Part shown: positions 25,905-34,351 of the stretch, in pieces
Numbering within the stretch: position 1 is the stretch's first letter
How the letters are laid out: each line of letters opens with the position of its first letter
Source: Rhodoferax sp.
GTDB taxonomy: Bacteria; Pseudomonadota; Gammaproteobacteria; Burkholderiales; Burkholderiaceae_C
NCBI RefSeq assembly: GCF_028689295.1
Contig: NZ_JAQTWL010000018.1
Location: forward strand, 1 to 47,653
Length of the DNA stretch: 47,653 nucleotides
Reading direction: 5' to 3'
Notes under the pieces: generated by a model
Seen by the model: only the letters and a program-made list of their open reading frames with translations
Database searches by the model: none
Told to the model about the DNA's origin: nothing
Made by a program: the position numbers and the translations under genes

Positions 25905-26705
25905 ATGAAAAAATCCAAAAATGGCAAGCCCGGCACACTGGGCAAAAACGATTACTTCGAAAAGCTGGCGCCGCTGCAGCTTGAGCTCAATGACTTGGCC
26001 CGCTGGCTGGTGCACACAGGCAAGCGTCTGATGGTGGTGATCGAGGGGCGCGACACGGCTGGCAAGGGTGGCGTGATTTCTGCCATCGCCGACACCTTGA
26101 ACCCGCGCCAGTGCCGCACCGTGGCGCTGGCCAAGCCCAGCGAGCGCGAGCAGTCGCAGTGGTATTTTCAGCGCTACGTGCCTTACCTTCCCGCGGCTGG
26201 CGAAATGGTGCTGTTCGACCGCAGCTGGTACAACCGTGCGGGTGTGGAACGTGTCATGGGATTTTGCACGGAACAGCAGACCAAAGACTTTTTGAAGCAG
26301 GCACCGGCGTTTGAGAAGATGCTGGTGGACGACGGTATTCTGTTGTTCAAGTACTGGCTGACGGTGGACCAGATGCAGCAGGAAGAACGTTTTGCCGAGC
26401 GCCTGGCCGACCCGCTCAAGCGCTGGAAACTCAGCCCGATCGATGTGAAAGCGCGGGAAAAATACGCTGAATACGGGCAGACGCGTGACGCGATGCTGAA
26501 AGCCACCCACTCCAAATTTGCGCCCTGGACGCTGGTGGACTTCAATGACCAGCGCGCCGGCCGCCTCACGCTCATTCGCCACCTGCTCGACCAGATTCCC
26601 GACCGCAAGGTCACTGAGACCCTGGTTGATTTCCCCCCGCTGGGCCACGAGCCCTTGCGCGAGAAGTTTGGCACCGCTCTGGAGCCGCTCGAAACCAGGG
26701 TTTAA
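25905..26705 (+). CDS. ppk2: Polyphosphate kinase 2
   Basis: PPK2 uses polyphosphate to phosphorylate nucleotides (NDP to NTP in class I). The single P-loop domain of 266 residues is complete: Walker A EGRDTAGKGG (47-56), lid residues RYVPYLPAAGE, Walker B FDRSWYNRAGVE (104-115) and the WKLSPID stretch. The length is typical for class I, single-domain enzymes. It is directly behind the VOC gene. It is cytoplasmic and probably works in energy reserve use. Confidence 0.93.
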   Translation: MKKSKNGKPGTLGKNDYFEKLAPLQLELNDLARWLVHTGKRLMVVIEGRDTAGKGGVISAIADTLNPRQCRTVALAKPSEREQSQWYFQRYVPYLPAAGEMVLFDRSWYNRAGVERVMGFCTEQQTKDFLKQAPAFEKMLVDDGILLFKYWLTVDQMQQEERFAERLADPLKRWKLSPIDVKAREKYAEYGQTRDAMLKATHSKFAPWTLVDFNDQRAGRLTLIRHLLDQIPDRKVTETLVDFPPLGHEPLREKFGTALEPLETRV

Positions 26706-26773
26706 AGGGATGACTTGATCACCCGGAATCGATCACACATTCCCGAACCAGACGCTAAAAACAAGCCAGCCCC

Positions 26774-27352
26774 ATGAAACTGAAAATGTCCGACAACTCG
26801 CTGTTCGCGATTTTGCTGCGCTCGCGGTGGTGGATCAGCATGGCCATCATGGCGGTGATCGCGCTGCTGTCGGTTGCCCTGCTGCCCGAGCCCTACGTGG
26901 GCTTTGGCGTGATGGGCGGCTTTCCGTTCCTGGTCATCGGCATCCTGGCCGCGCGCAAACAATGGCACGCCCCGAGCGCGGCCCATGTGGCAAACATGCT
27001 GACGCAGGCGGGCGCGATGTCGTGGCGCGATTTTTCGGCGTTGATTGCGCAAACATTTACCCGGCAGGGCTACACGGTGACACGGCTCGACAGCCCGGCG
27101 GCAGACTTCCTGCTGGTCAAGGGTGGCCGCGTCATGCTGGTGAGCTGCAAGCGCTGGAAAGCCGCCAACCATGGCGTCGATGCACTGCGCGATCTGCTGG
27201 CTGCCAAAGCAGCGCGGGAGGCGCAGCAATGCAGCTACATCAGCCTGAGCCCCGTGAGCGAGACCGCCAGCCGTTTTGCCGCTGCGCAGGGCGTGGCCTT
27301 GGTGTCCGGTGATACGCTCGGGCGCTTTTTGCTTGAAAAACCCCAGGCCTGA
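26774..27352 (+). CDS. Membrane protein with Mrr-like restriction endonuclease domain
   Basis: The 192 residues begin with two hydrophobic helices (about 20-38 and 43-60), then a soluble domain. The soluble domain starts MSWRDFSALIAQTFTRQGY and continues ADFLLVKGGRVMLVSCKRWK, the pattern of the Mrr_cat/PD-(D/E)XK fold. The catalytic core reads D...SCK instead of D...QxK or ExK, so nuclease activity is doubtful. Membrane-tethered Mrr-like proteins are common in Burkholderiales and their role is unknown. It stands alone, with a converging gene 14 bases away. Confidence 0.82.
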   Translation: MKLKMSDNSLFAILLRSRWWISMAIMAVIALLSVALLPEPYVGFGVMGGFPFLVIGILAARKQWHAPSAAHVANMLTQAGAMSWRDFSALIAQTFTRQGYTVTRLDSPAADFLLVKGGRVMLVSCKRWKAANHGVDALRDLLAAKAAREAQQCSYISLSPVSETASRFAAAQGVALVSGDTLGRFLLEKPQA

Positions 27353-27365
27353 CGGTTATCCAAGG

Positions 27366-27752
27366 TCAAGATCGCGCGGGTAAGTCTGCCAGCCGCTGCG
27401 CCCGGATGCGCGCCACTGCCGCGATCAAGACCGGGTCAGCCAGCGCCTTGGCCGAGGTCTCGCTTGCGGCGCTGCGCACCAATCGCTCCAGGGTTTGCGG
27501 TTGGGGCATGAGCGGTCCGAAAAAACGCGGCGCATCGCCCACGGCAATCAACAGCGTGGGAAAGTCATCCACATCCAGCGGGTGCAGCAGGTCGGCCTCG
27601 TCTTCGATGTCGAGCCAGATGAACTGCGCCTGCGGGTGATCTGCCTGAATGGCAAGCTTCACTTGCGCAAAGCTGTGCCGATAGTCGCAACACACATGGC
27701 ACCATTCGGCGCACAGGCACGCCACCAGCAGGGGCGCGCCCTCAATCGCCAA
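27366..27752 (-). CDS. Thioredoxin-like protein
   Basis: The 128 residues carry a thioredoxin-fold N-terminus, PLLVACLCAEWCHVC, with the active-site pair WCHVC. The strand FIWLDIEDE and the cis-Pro loop DDFPTLLI follow. It is probably cytoplasmic: there is no signal. The likely start is a TTG (27750-27752) that overlaps the last codons of the phosphofructokinase gene by 11 bases, so translation is probably coupled. The linkage is suggestive of redox tuning or simply operon sharing. A different start inside pfkA is possible. Confidence 0.75.
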   Translation of the reverse strand: MAIEGAPLLVACLCAEWCHVCCDYRHSFAQVKLAIQADHPQAQFIWLDIEDEADLLHPLDVDDFPTLLIAVGDAPRFFGPLMPQPQTLERLVRSAASETSAKALADPVLIAAVARIRAQRLADLPARS

Positions 27753-28860
27753 AGCAAATCCCCAGGTCGCGCCCGGTTTGCAGGGTGTCGCAGTCCAGCG
27801 GCACGGCTTTCATACGGCCGGCCACCTCTTCGAGCGCGACGTAATCGACCCCGTGAAAGCCCAGCGCCACCATGATGCCGCTCTGGCCTTCGTCGAGCGC
27901 GCGCACCGCCGCGGCGCCAAAGCGCAGCGCCGACAGCCGGTCGAACGAGGTCGGGCTGCCGCCGCGCAACAGGTGGCCAAGCACCACCACGCGCGCGTCC
28001 TTGCCAGTGCGCTCGGCCAGCGCGCTGGCGATGCGCTCACCCATGCCGCCTAGACGCTCGGCATGACCCTGTTCGGCAGGCGCGAGCAACTCGCGGTGGC
28101 CGTCCTTGGCTTGCGCGCCCTCAGCCACCACCACGATCGAATACAGGCGCCCCTCGCTGTCGCGGGCGCGCAGCTTGGCGGCGATTTTGTCCAGGTCAAA
28201 AGGAATTTCGGGGATCAGGATGGCGTGCGCGTTGCCGGCAATACCTGTGTGCAGCGCAATCCAGCCTGCGTAGCGGCCCATCACCTCGACCACCATCACG
28301 CGCTGGTGGCTCTCGGCGGTGCTATGCAGGCGGTCCAGGCATTCGGTGGCAAAGCCGACCGCAGTGTCAAAGCCAAAGGTAGTAAAGGTTTTGTCGAGGT
28401 CGTTGTCGATGGTCTTGGGCACGCCCACCACGCGCAGGCCTTTCTGGTGCAGCGCGTTGGCAATGGTCAGCGAGCCGTCGCCGCCAATTGACACCAGCGC
28501 ATCGATCTCGTGGGTGGCAAAGTAGGCCAGGATCTCGTCGGAGCGGTCGATCTCGCGCACGCTGCCATCGGGCATGTTGACCGGAAAGTGCAGCGGATTT
28601 CCTTTGTTGGTGGTGCCCAAAATGGTGCCGCCCAAGTGGCCGATGCCGCGCACCCGGTCACGCGTGAGCCGGCTCACGCCACCTTCCGAGTAGCGCTCGG
28701 GAAACAAAATTCCGTTGAAGCCGTCGCGAATGCCAAAGCAGTCCCAGCCACGGTTGGCGGCGGCAATCACCACCGACTGGATCACCGCGTTGAGCCCGGG
28801 TGCGTCGCCGCCGCCGGTGTTGATGGCAATGCGTTTGATGGGTTTGATAGGTTTGGTCAT
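27742..28860 (-). CDS. pfkA: 6-phosphofructokinase
   Basis: The enzyme phosphorylates fructose 6-phosphate. The 372 residues contain TGGGDAPGLNA (15-25), the catalytic GGDGS (126-130) and PKTIDND (148-154). At the key positions (104 and 124 in E. coli numbering) it has Gly and Lys. Known rules give Asp/Lys for PPi enzymes and Gly/Gly for classic ATP enzymes. The Gly/Lys mix is found in ATP-dependent group III members, so ATP use is the better guess. The long upstream frame is ignored, since ATG 28860 (MTKPIKPIKR) gives the normal N-terminus. The thioredoxin-like gene overlaps its end. Confidence 0.9.
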   Translation of the reverse strand: MTKPIKPIKRIAINTGGGDAPGLNAVIQSVVIAAANRGWDCFGIRDGFNGILFPERYSEGGVSRLTRDRVRGIGHLGGTILGTTNKGNPLHFPVNMPDGSVREIDRSDEILAYFATHEIDALVSIGGDGSLTIANALHQKGLRVVGVPKTIDNDLDKTFTTFGFDTAVGFATECLDRLHSTAESHQRVMVVEVMGRYAGWIALHTGIAGNAHAILIPEIPFDLDKIAAKLRARDSEGRLYSIVVVAEGAQAKDGHRELLAPAEQGHAERLGGMGERIASALAERTGKDARVVVLGHLLRGGSPTSFDRLSALRFGAAAVRALDEGQSGIMVALGFHGVDYVALEEVAGRMKAVPLDCDTLQTGRDLGICFGD

Positions 28861-28936
28861 GTCTTTTTTCCTCCGAAATTCACAAGGCACTGCGGCCGTT
28901 TTCAGGCACAGTCTGCATTGTGCCGTGAACGCACCC

Positions 28937-29560
28937 TTACCCGATGGGCTGAAGACGACCGATTTTGTGCGCCAGTTCGACCGCCGAATCGACCCCCATC
29001 TTTTCAAAAATATTGGCCCGGTGAAACTCCACCGTGCGCGCCGTGATGCCCAGATGGTCGGCAATGTTCTTGTTGTAATGGCCGCGGATCAGTTCATCAA
29101 GCACTTCGCGCTCACGCGGGCTTAAAGATACCAGCGCCTGGCGCAGGCGGCGCGCCTCCTCGTCGTCCTGCTGCGCGGCCGTGGCGGCGGCCAGCGCCTG
29201 CTGCACGCGGTCCACCAGCTCGTTGTCCTGGAACGGCTTTTCCAGAAAATCCCAGGCACCCTGCTTGACCGCCGCCACAGCGCTGCCAACATCGCCGTGG
29301 CCGGTCAGGAAAAGCACCGGCCAGGGACAGCCTAGCGCCTTGAGCAGTTGGAAGGTAACGGTGCCCGACAGCGGCGCCATGCGCATGTCCATCAGCACCA
29401 CCGCCTCGCCCCAGTCGCCCTGCAGGGCGCGCGCCGCCGCCAGAAAAGCCGGGCCGCCGTCCCAGCTGGCGCTTTGAAATCCGCGCGAATCGAACAGCCA
29501 AGCCAGGCCGTCCCGAATGTCGGGGTCGTCATCGACAATATGCACGCGCGCCTGGCTCAT
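28937..29560 (-). CDS. dctR: LuxR-type response regulator, DctR-like
   Basis: This FixJ/NarL-type regulator of the adjacent kinase has 207 residues. The receiver domain has VDDDPD, Asp58 in LMDMRMAP, and the Lys in LEKPFQ. The LuxR helix-turn-helix at the C-terminus contains LSPREREVLDEL and NIADHLGITARTVEFHRANIF. It lies 20 bases after the kinase gene. The pair borders a C4-dicarboxylate TRAP operon, as in the DctSR systems of Rhodobacter and relatives, so it should activate dctP. The candidate sites are the TAGGGT palindromes at 33202 and 31627. Confidence 0.85.
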   Translation of the reverse strand: MSQARVHIVDDDPDIRDGLAWLFDSRGFQSASWDGGPAFLAAARALQGDWGEAVVLMDMRMAPLSGTVTFQLLKALGCPWPVLFLTGHGDVGSAVAAVKQGAWDFLEKPFQDNELVDRVQQALAAATAAQQDDEEARRLRQALVSLSPREREVLDELIRGHYNKNIADHLGITARTVEFHRANIFEKMGVDSAVELAHKIGRLQPIG

Positions 29561-29580
29561 GGTGTCTCCTTCTTTGGCGC

Positions 29581-31590
29581 CTATTCTGCCAGCGGCAACA
29601 GCACGGTGAAACGGGCACCGCCCAGCAGCGGGTCACGGCCCACTTCGATCCGGCCGTGGTGCGCTTCGACGATCGAACGGCAAATGGCCAGCCCCATACC
29701 CATGCCGCCCTCCTTGCGGCTGACAAAAGCGTTGAAGATAGTGGCCTGCGCCTCTTCGCTCACGCCCGGGCCGGTGTCGGCCACCGTCAGCACAGCCAGT
29801 TGTTGCGCCGCCTCCTGTTGCAGGCCGACCCACACCTGCGGCCTTTGGCCGGCCTGCGCGGCCCAGTCCTGCGCGTTGCCCACCAGGTTATTGACCAGAT
29901 GCTCCAGCAGCAGTTCGTCAGCGTCAACCCAGATCGCGTGCCTTGGCAAGGCACAGGCCGGCGTCACGCTGTGCTCGTCGCCCAGTTGCGCCAGCACACG
30001 CTGCAAAAATGCCACCAGGTCGAGCCGCTGACGCGACAGCTCGCGCCGGCGCGCAAAGGCGTTGACGCGCTTGATGATGCCGCCGGCGCGCTCGGCCAGG
30101 CGAGCCATGCGCTCCACCACCGGCAACAGTTCAGGCAGGCTGATGCTGCCATCATGCAGACGGTTGAGCAGGCCGTTGGCAAAACTGCTCAAGGCTCCCA
30201 GCGGCTGGTTCAGCTCGTGCGCCAACGTCGATGCCACCTCTCCCACAGCCACCAGGCGCCCGGATGCCTCCAGCTTTTCCTGCTGCTGAGCCGCCATGCG
30301 CTGGGCGCGCTTGCGCTCGCTGATGTCGAGCACCGAGCTCATCCAGCCGATCTGCTCACCGGCTGCGGTGTTCAACGGGGCTTCGTGAATCAGCACGTCG
30401 ATCAGGTGACCGTCGCGGTGCTGAAACTGCACCTCGACGCCTTCGCCGCTGGTGCCCTGCACCATGATGCCGTCATGAACCCGCTCAAGGGCCTCGATTT
30501 GCTCAACCGGCCAATACGGAAATGGCGGCGAACGACCAATCAACTCGGCTGCGCCATAACCCACGATGCGACAAAACGCGTGGTTGACATACAAAATCTT
30601 GCCGCCAAAGTCCCACGCCCGCAGGCCAATCGTCACCGAGTTTTCCATGGCGGTGCGCAGCGCCACCTGCGCCTGCAACAAGGCCTGCACCTGCTGACGC
30701 TTCACAATATCGCGCCGCAAGGCATACAGACTCACCAACATGCCAGACAAAAACAGCACGGCCACCAGGAAGAATATTCGCGGCACCGTGGTCGGCTGCG
30801 CTAGCGTCTGGTCCACTTGCGCAAACAGGTCGGTACCCGGCAAATTCAATCCCACCCGGTAAGCCGCAGGTGTGTCACCCGGGGCATCGTCACGCAACAG
30901 TTGCACACGATGATCCTGCATGAACCAGCCGGGCACCATGGCCGTCAAAGCCTGGTCCATCGACACTGCCGCCAGATAGTTTCCAGCGAACTGGCCCCGG
31001 TCAAAAAATGGCACGGCCAGCCAAATCACATCGGTGGTCTTGCCGTCGCGGTGACGCATCAAACCAGCATAGACTGAGCGCCGCAACCCCTGGCTGAGGT
31101 CTTGCATCAGCGCCAGACCTTGTGCATTTTCAGGATGCGCATTCCAGTCCGCTCGCCAACGCGCTGGCCCGACAGGCGTGTCATTCAACTGGCCAGCAGG
31201 AACCCAACCGCTCGACAGGATCACCCCCTGCTCGCGCCACAATAACCCCGCTTTCAGTTCAGGCGACTCATTTGCCGAGGAAGGGTCAGCATGCGGGGTC
31301 TGCATCGCCTGACGCGCCAACACCAGCAAATCATCTTCCAGCCGCCGGAAGTGAAACTGCACGCTTTGCTCCAGCCATTGGGCGTCGGCGGCACGGCGGC
31401 GGGTGGCATCCTCGGCTTCGTAATTATTCAGGTACAGCAGCAGTGTCACCACCGAGCCCAATAACAAGGCCAGCAAACCCAGCAGCCACCACAGGGCGCG
31501 GCGGTTGCGCCCGCCATGGCGCGCCGCCGACTGTTGCAGCAAGGCAAAGTCAAGCGTGTGGTCAGCAGCAGGTAAAGGGGGTTGGGTCAT
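29581..31590 (-). CDS. dctS: Sensor histidine kinase with PAS domain, DctS-like
   Basis: This two-helix membrane kinase has 669 residues. TM1 is at 32-54, followed by a large periplasmic sensor (about 55-270) and TM2 at 271-291. The PAS domain (about 313-425) includes GGKILYVNHAFCRIVGYGA. The kinase core has the phospho-acceptor His458 in STLAHELNQPLGAL and the N-box NNLVGNAQDW. The layout matches DctS, the C4-dicarboxylate sensor. The regulator gene follows and TRAP genes diverge. The ATG at 31590 is preferred over TTG at 31596. The extra binding protein at 32179 may interact with the periplasmic part. Confidence 0.88.
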   Translation of the reverse strand: MTQPPLPAADHTLDFALLQQSAARHGGRNRRALWWLLGLLALLLGSVVTLLLYLNNYEAEDATRRRAADAQWLEQSVQFHFRRLEDDLLVLARQAMQTPHADPSSANESPELKAGLLWREQGVILSSGWVPAGQLNDTPVGPARWRADWNAHPENAQGLALMQDLSQGLRRSVYAGLMRHRDGKTTDVIWLAVPFFDRGQFAGNYLAAVSMDQALTAMVPGWFMQDHRVQLLRDDAPGDTPAAYRVGLNLPGTDLFAQVDQTLAQPTTVPRIFFLVAVLFLSGMLVSLYALRRDIVKRQQVQALLQAQVALRTAMENSVTIGLRAWDFGGKILYVNHAFCRIVGYGAAELIGRSPPFPYWPVEQIEALERVHDGIMVQGTSGEGVEVQFQHRDGHLIDVLIHEAPLNTAAGEQIGWMSSVLDISERKRAQRMAAQQQEKLEASGRLVAVGEVASTLAHELNQPLGALSSFANGLLNRLHDGSISLPELLPVVERMARLAERAGGIIKRVNAFARRRELSRQRLDLVAFLQRVLAQLGDEHSVTPACALPRHAIWVDADELLLEHLVNNLVGNAQDWAAQAGQRPQVWVGLQQEAAQQLAVLTVADTGPGVSEEAQATIFNAFVSRKEGGMGMGLAICRSIVEAHHGRIEVGRDPLLGGARFTVLLPLAE

Positions 31591-31626
31591 GGTCAACCAG
31601 GCAGGTTACGTGTGCGCATGATAGTC

Positions 31627-31640
31627 TTTGGTGTACCCTA
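31627..31640. promoter_or_regulatory. Degenerate TAGGGT/ACCCTA site in the dctS-lapA region
   Basis: TTTGGTGTACCCTA keeps the right half-site ACCCTA and part of the left half of the palindrome at 33202-33215. It lies 37 bases upstream of the LapA-domain gene. A weak second operator for the adjacent regulator is possible. Confidence 0.35.
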
Positions 31641-31676
31641 ACAAGCCTGCCACCCATCTCTGTTCAGGAGCTACCC

Positions 31677-32171
31677 ATGCGCATTCGCAGTTTGCTTTTA
31701 CTTTTGGTCCTCACGCTCATTGGCGCTTTTACGGCGCTCAACTGGAACGTGTTTTTGGCCAATACAACGCTGTCCTTCGGCATCACCACCCTGGAAGCTC
31801 CGCTGGGATTGATCATGCTGGCGCTACTGGTTTTTATGGTGGCCTATTGCCTGGTGTACGTGCTCTACCTGCAGTCCAACGTGCTGATGGACACGCGGCG
31901 CAACGCCAAAGAGCTGCAAGCCAACCGCGCGTTGGCCGACAAGGCCGAGGCCTCCCGGTTTACCGAACTGCGCGCTTTTCTGGAGGCCGGCATGAAGCAA
32001 AACGCCGAGCAGGACAAGGCGACACAGCAGGCGCTGGTGGCGCGACTCGACGCGCTGGAGAGCAGCTTGCGCACCAGCGTGGAGCAATCAGGCAACTCGC
32101 TGAGTGCCTACATCGGCGAACTCGAAGACCGCTTGGCAGCAGACAGCGCCAAGTCCGGGGGACAGGGCTGA
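31677..32171 (+). CDS. LapA-domain small membrane protein
   Basis: The 164 residues have two membrane helices (about 5-22 and 43-65) followed by a long alpha-helical, charged cytoplasmic tail. The spacing and the hairpin FTALNWNVFLANTTLSFG match the lipopolysaccharide-assembly LapA domain (DUF1049). The tail from 78 to 150 looks like a coiled coil. The start at 31677 is supported by CAGGAG eight bases upstream. A longer upstream frame belongs to the kinase antisense. It precedes the Tat binding protein by seven bases, so it shares its operon. Role in the TRAP locus unknown. Confidence 0.8.
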   Translation: MRIRSLLLLLVLTLIGAFTALNWNVFLANTTLSFGITTLEAPLGLIMLALLVFMVAYCLVYVLYLQSNVLMDTRRNAKELQANRALADKAEASRFTELRAFLEAGMKQNAEQDKATQQALVARLDALESSLRTSVEQSGNSLSAYIGELEDRLAADSAKSGGQG

Positions 32172-32178
32172 AGTCACC

Positions 32179-33198
32179 ATGGCCAGGCAGCCCCGGTTTT
32201 CACTTTCACGTCGAGCCTGGCTGGCTACTCTGGCCGGCGCGACGGCGCTGACCAAACCTGTTTTTGGTGCCATCAAACCCGACATCACGCTGCGCTTCTC
32301 GCACGTGGTGGCCGAAGAAACCCCCAAGGGCCTGGCGGCCAGGCGCTTCAAGGAACTGGTCGAGCAGCGTAGCGGCGGACGCATCGGCGTGCAGGTGTTT
32401 CCCAACGCCCAGCTTTATGGGGATCAGGACGAGATTCAAGCGCTGCAATTGGGCGCAGTCGATCTGGTGGCCCCATCACTGTCCAAGTTTGGCCGCATCG
32501 GCCTGCCGGAATTTGAGCTGTTTGACCTGCCGTTTTTGTTTGATGACTTGAGCGCCGTGCGACGCATCACCTTGGGGCCGCTGGGCCTGCGCCTGCTGAG
32601 CGGCTTGCCACGCCAGGGACTGGTGGGCCTGGGTTTTTTTGACAACGGCTTCAAGCAGATGAGCGCAAACAGGCCGCTGCTGGAACCGAAAGACTTTGCC
32701 GGCTTGCGCATGCGGGTGCAGGCATCCCGCGTGATTGCCGCACAAATGCGCGCTTTGGGCGCGCGCCCGATCACGCTGGCCTTTAGCGACACCCGCCGTG
32801 CATTGGAGACGGGCGTGGTCGATGGTACCGAAAACCCGATCTCGAACTTCTGGACCCAGGCCATGCACGAGGTTCAAAGCGATTTGAGCCTGACCGACCA
32901 TGGCTACCTGGGCTACGCGGTGGTGACCAACCAGCGCCTATGGCAGCATCTCAAGGCCGGCGACCGCGAGCTGATTCAGCAGGCGCTGCAACAAGCGCTG
33001 ACGTTTGCCAACCAAATTGCCGACACCCAGAACAACCAGGCGCTGCAAGCCTTGCGTCAGGCGGGCACCACCCGCATCCACATCCTGAACACGGGCCAGC
33101 GCACACGCCTGCGCGAGGCAGTGAAACCCGTACAGCAACAATTAGCCAGCCGCATTGGCGCAAGCTGGATCAATGCACTGCAACAGGCCTTGCACTAG
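32179..33198 (+). CDS. TRAP substrate-binding protein, Tat-exported, extra copy
   Basis: The 339 residues are a DctP-like receptor with a twin-arginine signal (SRRAWLA at 10-16, hydrophobic to about 29). It shares FSHVVA, TPKG, ALQLGAV, APSL.KFG, FDLPF.FDD and VVDGTENPISNF with the dctP product downstream, so the two are paralogs. The second copy uses Sec and this one Tat. It is followed by its own stop and a separate upstream region for dctP. Either it serves the same permease with a different ligand, or it is a periplasmic co-sensor for DctS, as known for DctB and DctS in Bacillus. The start ATG 32179 is chosen to give the intact signal. Confidence 0.87.
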   Translation: MARQPRFSLSRRAWLATLAGATALTKPVFGAIKPDITLRFSHVVAEETPKGLAARRFKELVEQRSGGRIGVQVFPNAQLYGDQDEIQALQLGAVDLVAPSLSKFGRIGLPEFELFDLPFLFDDLSAVRRITLGPLGLRLLSGLPRQGLVGLGFFDNGFKQMSANRPLLEPKDFAGLRMRVQASRVIAAQMRALGARPITLAFSDTRRALETGVVDGTENPISNFWTQAMHEVQSDLSLTDHGYLGYAVVTNQRLWQHLKAGDRELIQQALQQALTFANQIADTQNNQALQALRQAGTTRIHILNTGQRTRLREAVKPVQQQLASRIGASWINALQQALH

Positions 33199-33201
33199 AA
33201 A

Positions 33202-33215
33202 TAGGGTAAACCCTA
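33202..33215. promoter_or_regulatory. Palindrome TAGGGTAAACCCTA upstream of dctP
   Basis: The arms TAGGGT and ACCCTA are perfect. The site lies 88 bases upstream of dctP in the only sizeable gap of the plus-strand TRAP operon, a good place for an activator. It is the best DctR operator candidate in the window. Confidence 0.5.
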
Positions 33216-33303
33216 GCTGTTGAACGCCACAGTTGTTCTGCGTTCTGTTCAAAGTTAACCTTCGCTCGCTTCGTATTTATTGATTCAACAACTGGAGACA
33301 TTC

Positions 33304-34299
33304 ATGAAATTGAAAACCATCCTGGCCGCTGCTTTGCTGGCCGTCGGTTTAAGCGCCAGCGCCCAGACCATCATCAAGTTCAGCCACGTGGTGGCGGCTG
33401 ACACCCCAAAGGGCAAGGCAGCTGTGTACTTTGCAGAAAAAGCTGCCGAGCTGACCAAGGGCAAGGTCAAAGTCGAGGTGTATGCCAACAGCGCCTTGTA
33501 CAAAGACAAGGAAGAAATGGAAGCCCTGCAAATCGGCTCGGTGCAAATGCTGGCGCCTTCACTGGCCAAATTCGGCCCCTTGGGCGTGAAGGAATTTGAA
33601 GCCTTTGACTTCCCCTTCATGTTTGATGACACAGCCGACCTGCACAAGGTCACTCAAGGCCCGGTCGGCGCCGCCATGCTGACCAAGCTGGAGCCCCGTG
33701 GCATCAAGGGTCTGGCCTACTGGGACAACGGTTTCAAGGCTTTTTCTGCCAACACGGCGCTAAAGACTCCAGCGGACTACAAGGGCAAGAAGTTCCGCAT
33801 CCAGTCGTCCAAGGTTCTCGAAGAGCAAATCCGTTCGGTCGGTGGAATTCCGCAAGTGATGGCTTTCTCGGAGGTTTACCAAGCGCTGCAAACCGGTGTG
33901 GTCGATGGCACCGAGAATCCGATTTCGAACTTCTACACCCAAAAAATGCATGAGGTGCAGAAGCACCTTACGCTGACCAACCACGGCTATCTGGGTTATG
34001 CGGTCATTGTCAACAAGAAATTCTGGGACGGCCTGCCCGCTGACGTACGTGGCCAACTGGAAGATGCCATGAAAAAGGCCACGATCTATGCCAATCAAAT
34101 TGCGCAGGACGAAAACGACAAATCGCTTGATGGTGTCAAAAAGAGTGGCAAAACCACCGTGTATGCGCCAACCAAAGAGGAACGCATGGTGCTGAAAAAA
34201 GCCATGGCAACGGTTCACATCAAGATGGCTGACCGCGTGGGCAAAGAAACATTGAAAGATTTTTACAAAGCCACTGGTTTTGACCCCACTGCACTTTAA
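33304..34299 (+). CDS. dctP: C4-dicarboxylate TRAP binding protein
   Basis: This periplasmic receptor is typical of DctP for succinate, malate and fumarate. The 331 residues start with a Sec signal (LKTILAAALLAVGLSASA) and include KFSHVVAADTPKG, YWDNGFKAFSAN, KKFRIQSSKV with the carboxylate-binding arginine, VVDGTENPISNF and NHGYLGYAVIV. The start is the ATG at 33304, with GGAG eight bases before it. A frame from 33280 would add eight unsuited residues. It heads dctPQM, and the permease subunits follow in order. Two copies of this receptor type lie in tandem here. Confidence 0.93.
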   Translation: MKLKTILAAALLAVGLSASAQTIIKFSHVVAADTPKGKAAVYFAEKAAELTKGKVKVEVYANSALYKDKEEMEALQIGSVQMLAPSLAKFGPLGVKEFEAFDFPFMFDDTADLHKVTQGPVGAAMLTKLEPRGIKGLAYWDNGFKAFSANTALKTPADYKGKKFRIQSSKVLEEQIRSVGGIPQVMAFSEVYQALQTGVVDGTENPISNFYTQKMHEVQKHLTLTNHGYLGYAVIVNKKFWDGLPADVRGQLEDAMKKATIYANQIAQDENDKSLDGVKKSGKTTVYAPTKEERMVLKKAMATVHIKMADRVGKETLKDFYKATGFDPTAL

Positions 34300-34351
34300 G
34301 CAGGGTTAACGGCCTACACCGCATTGAAGACGCTACGTCGGAGTTCAAATC

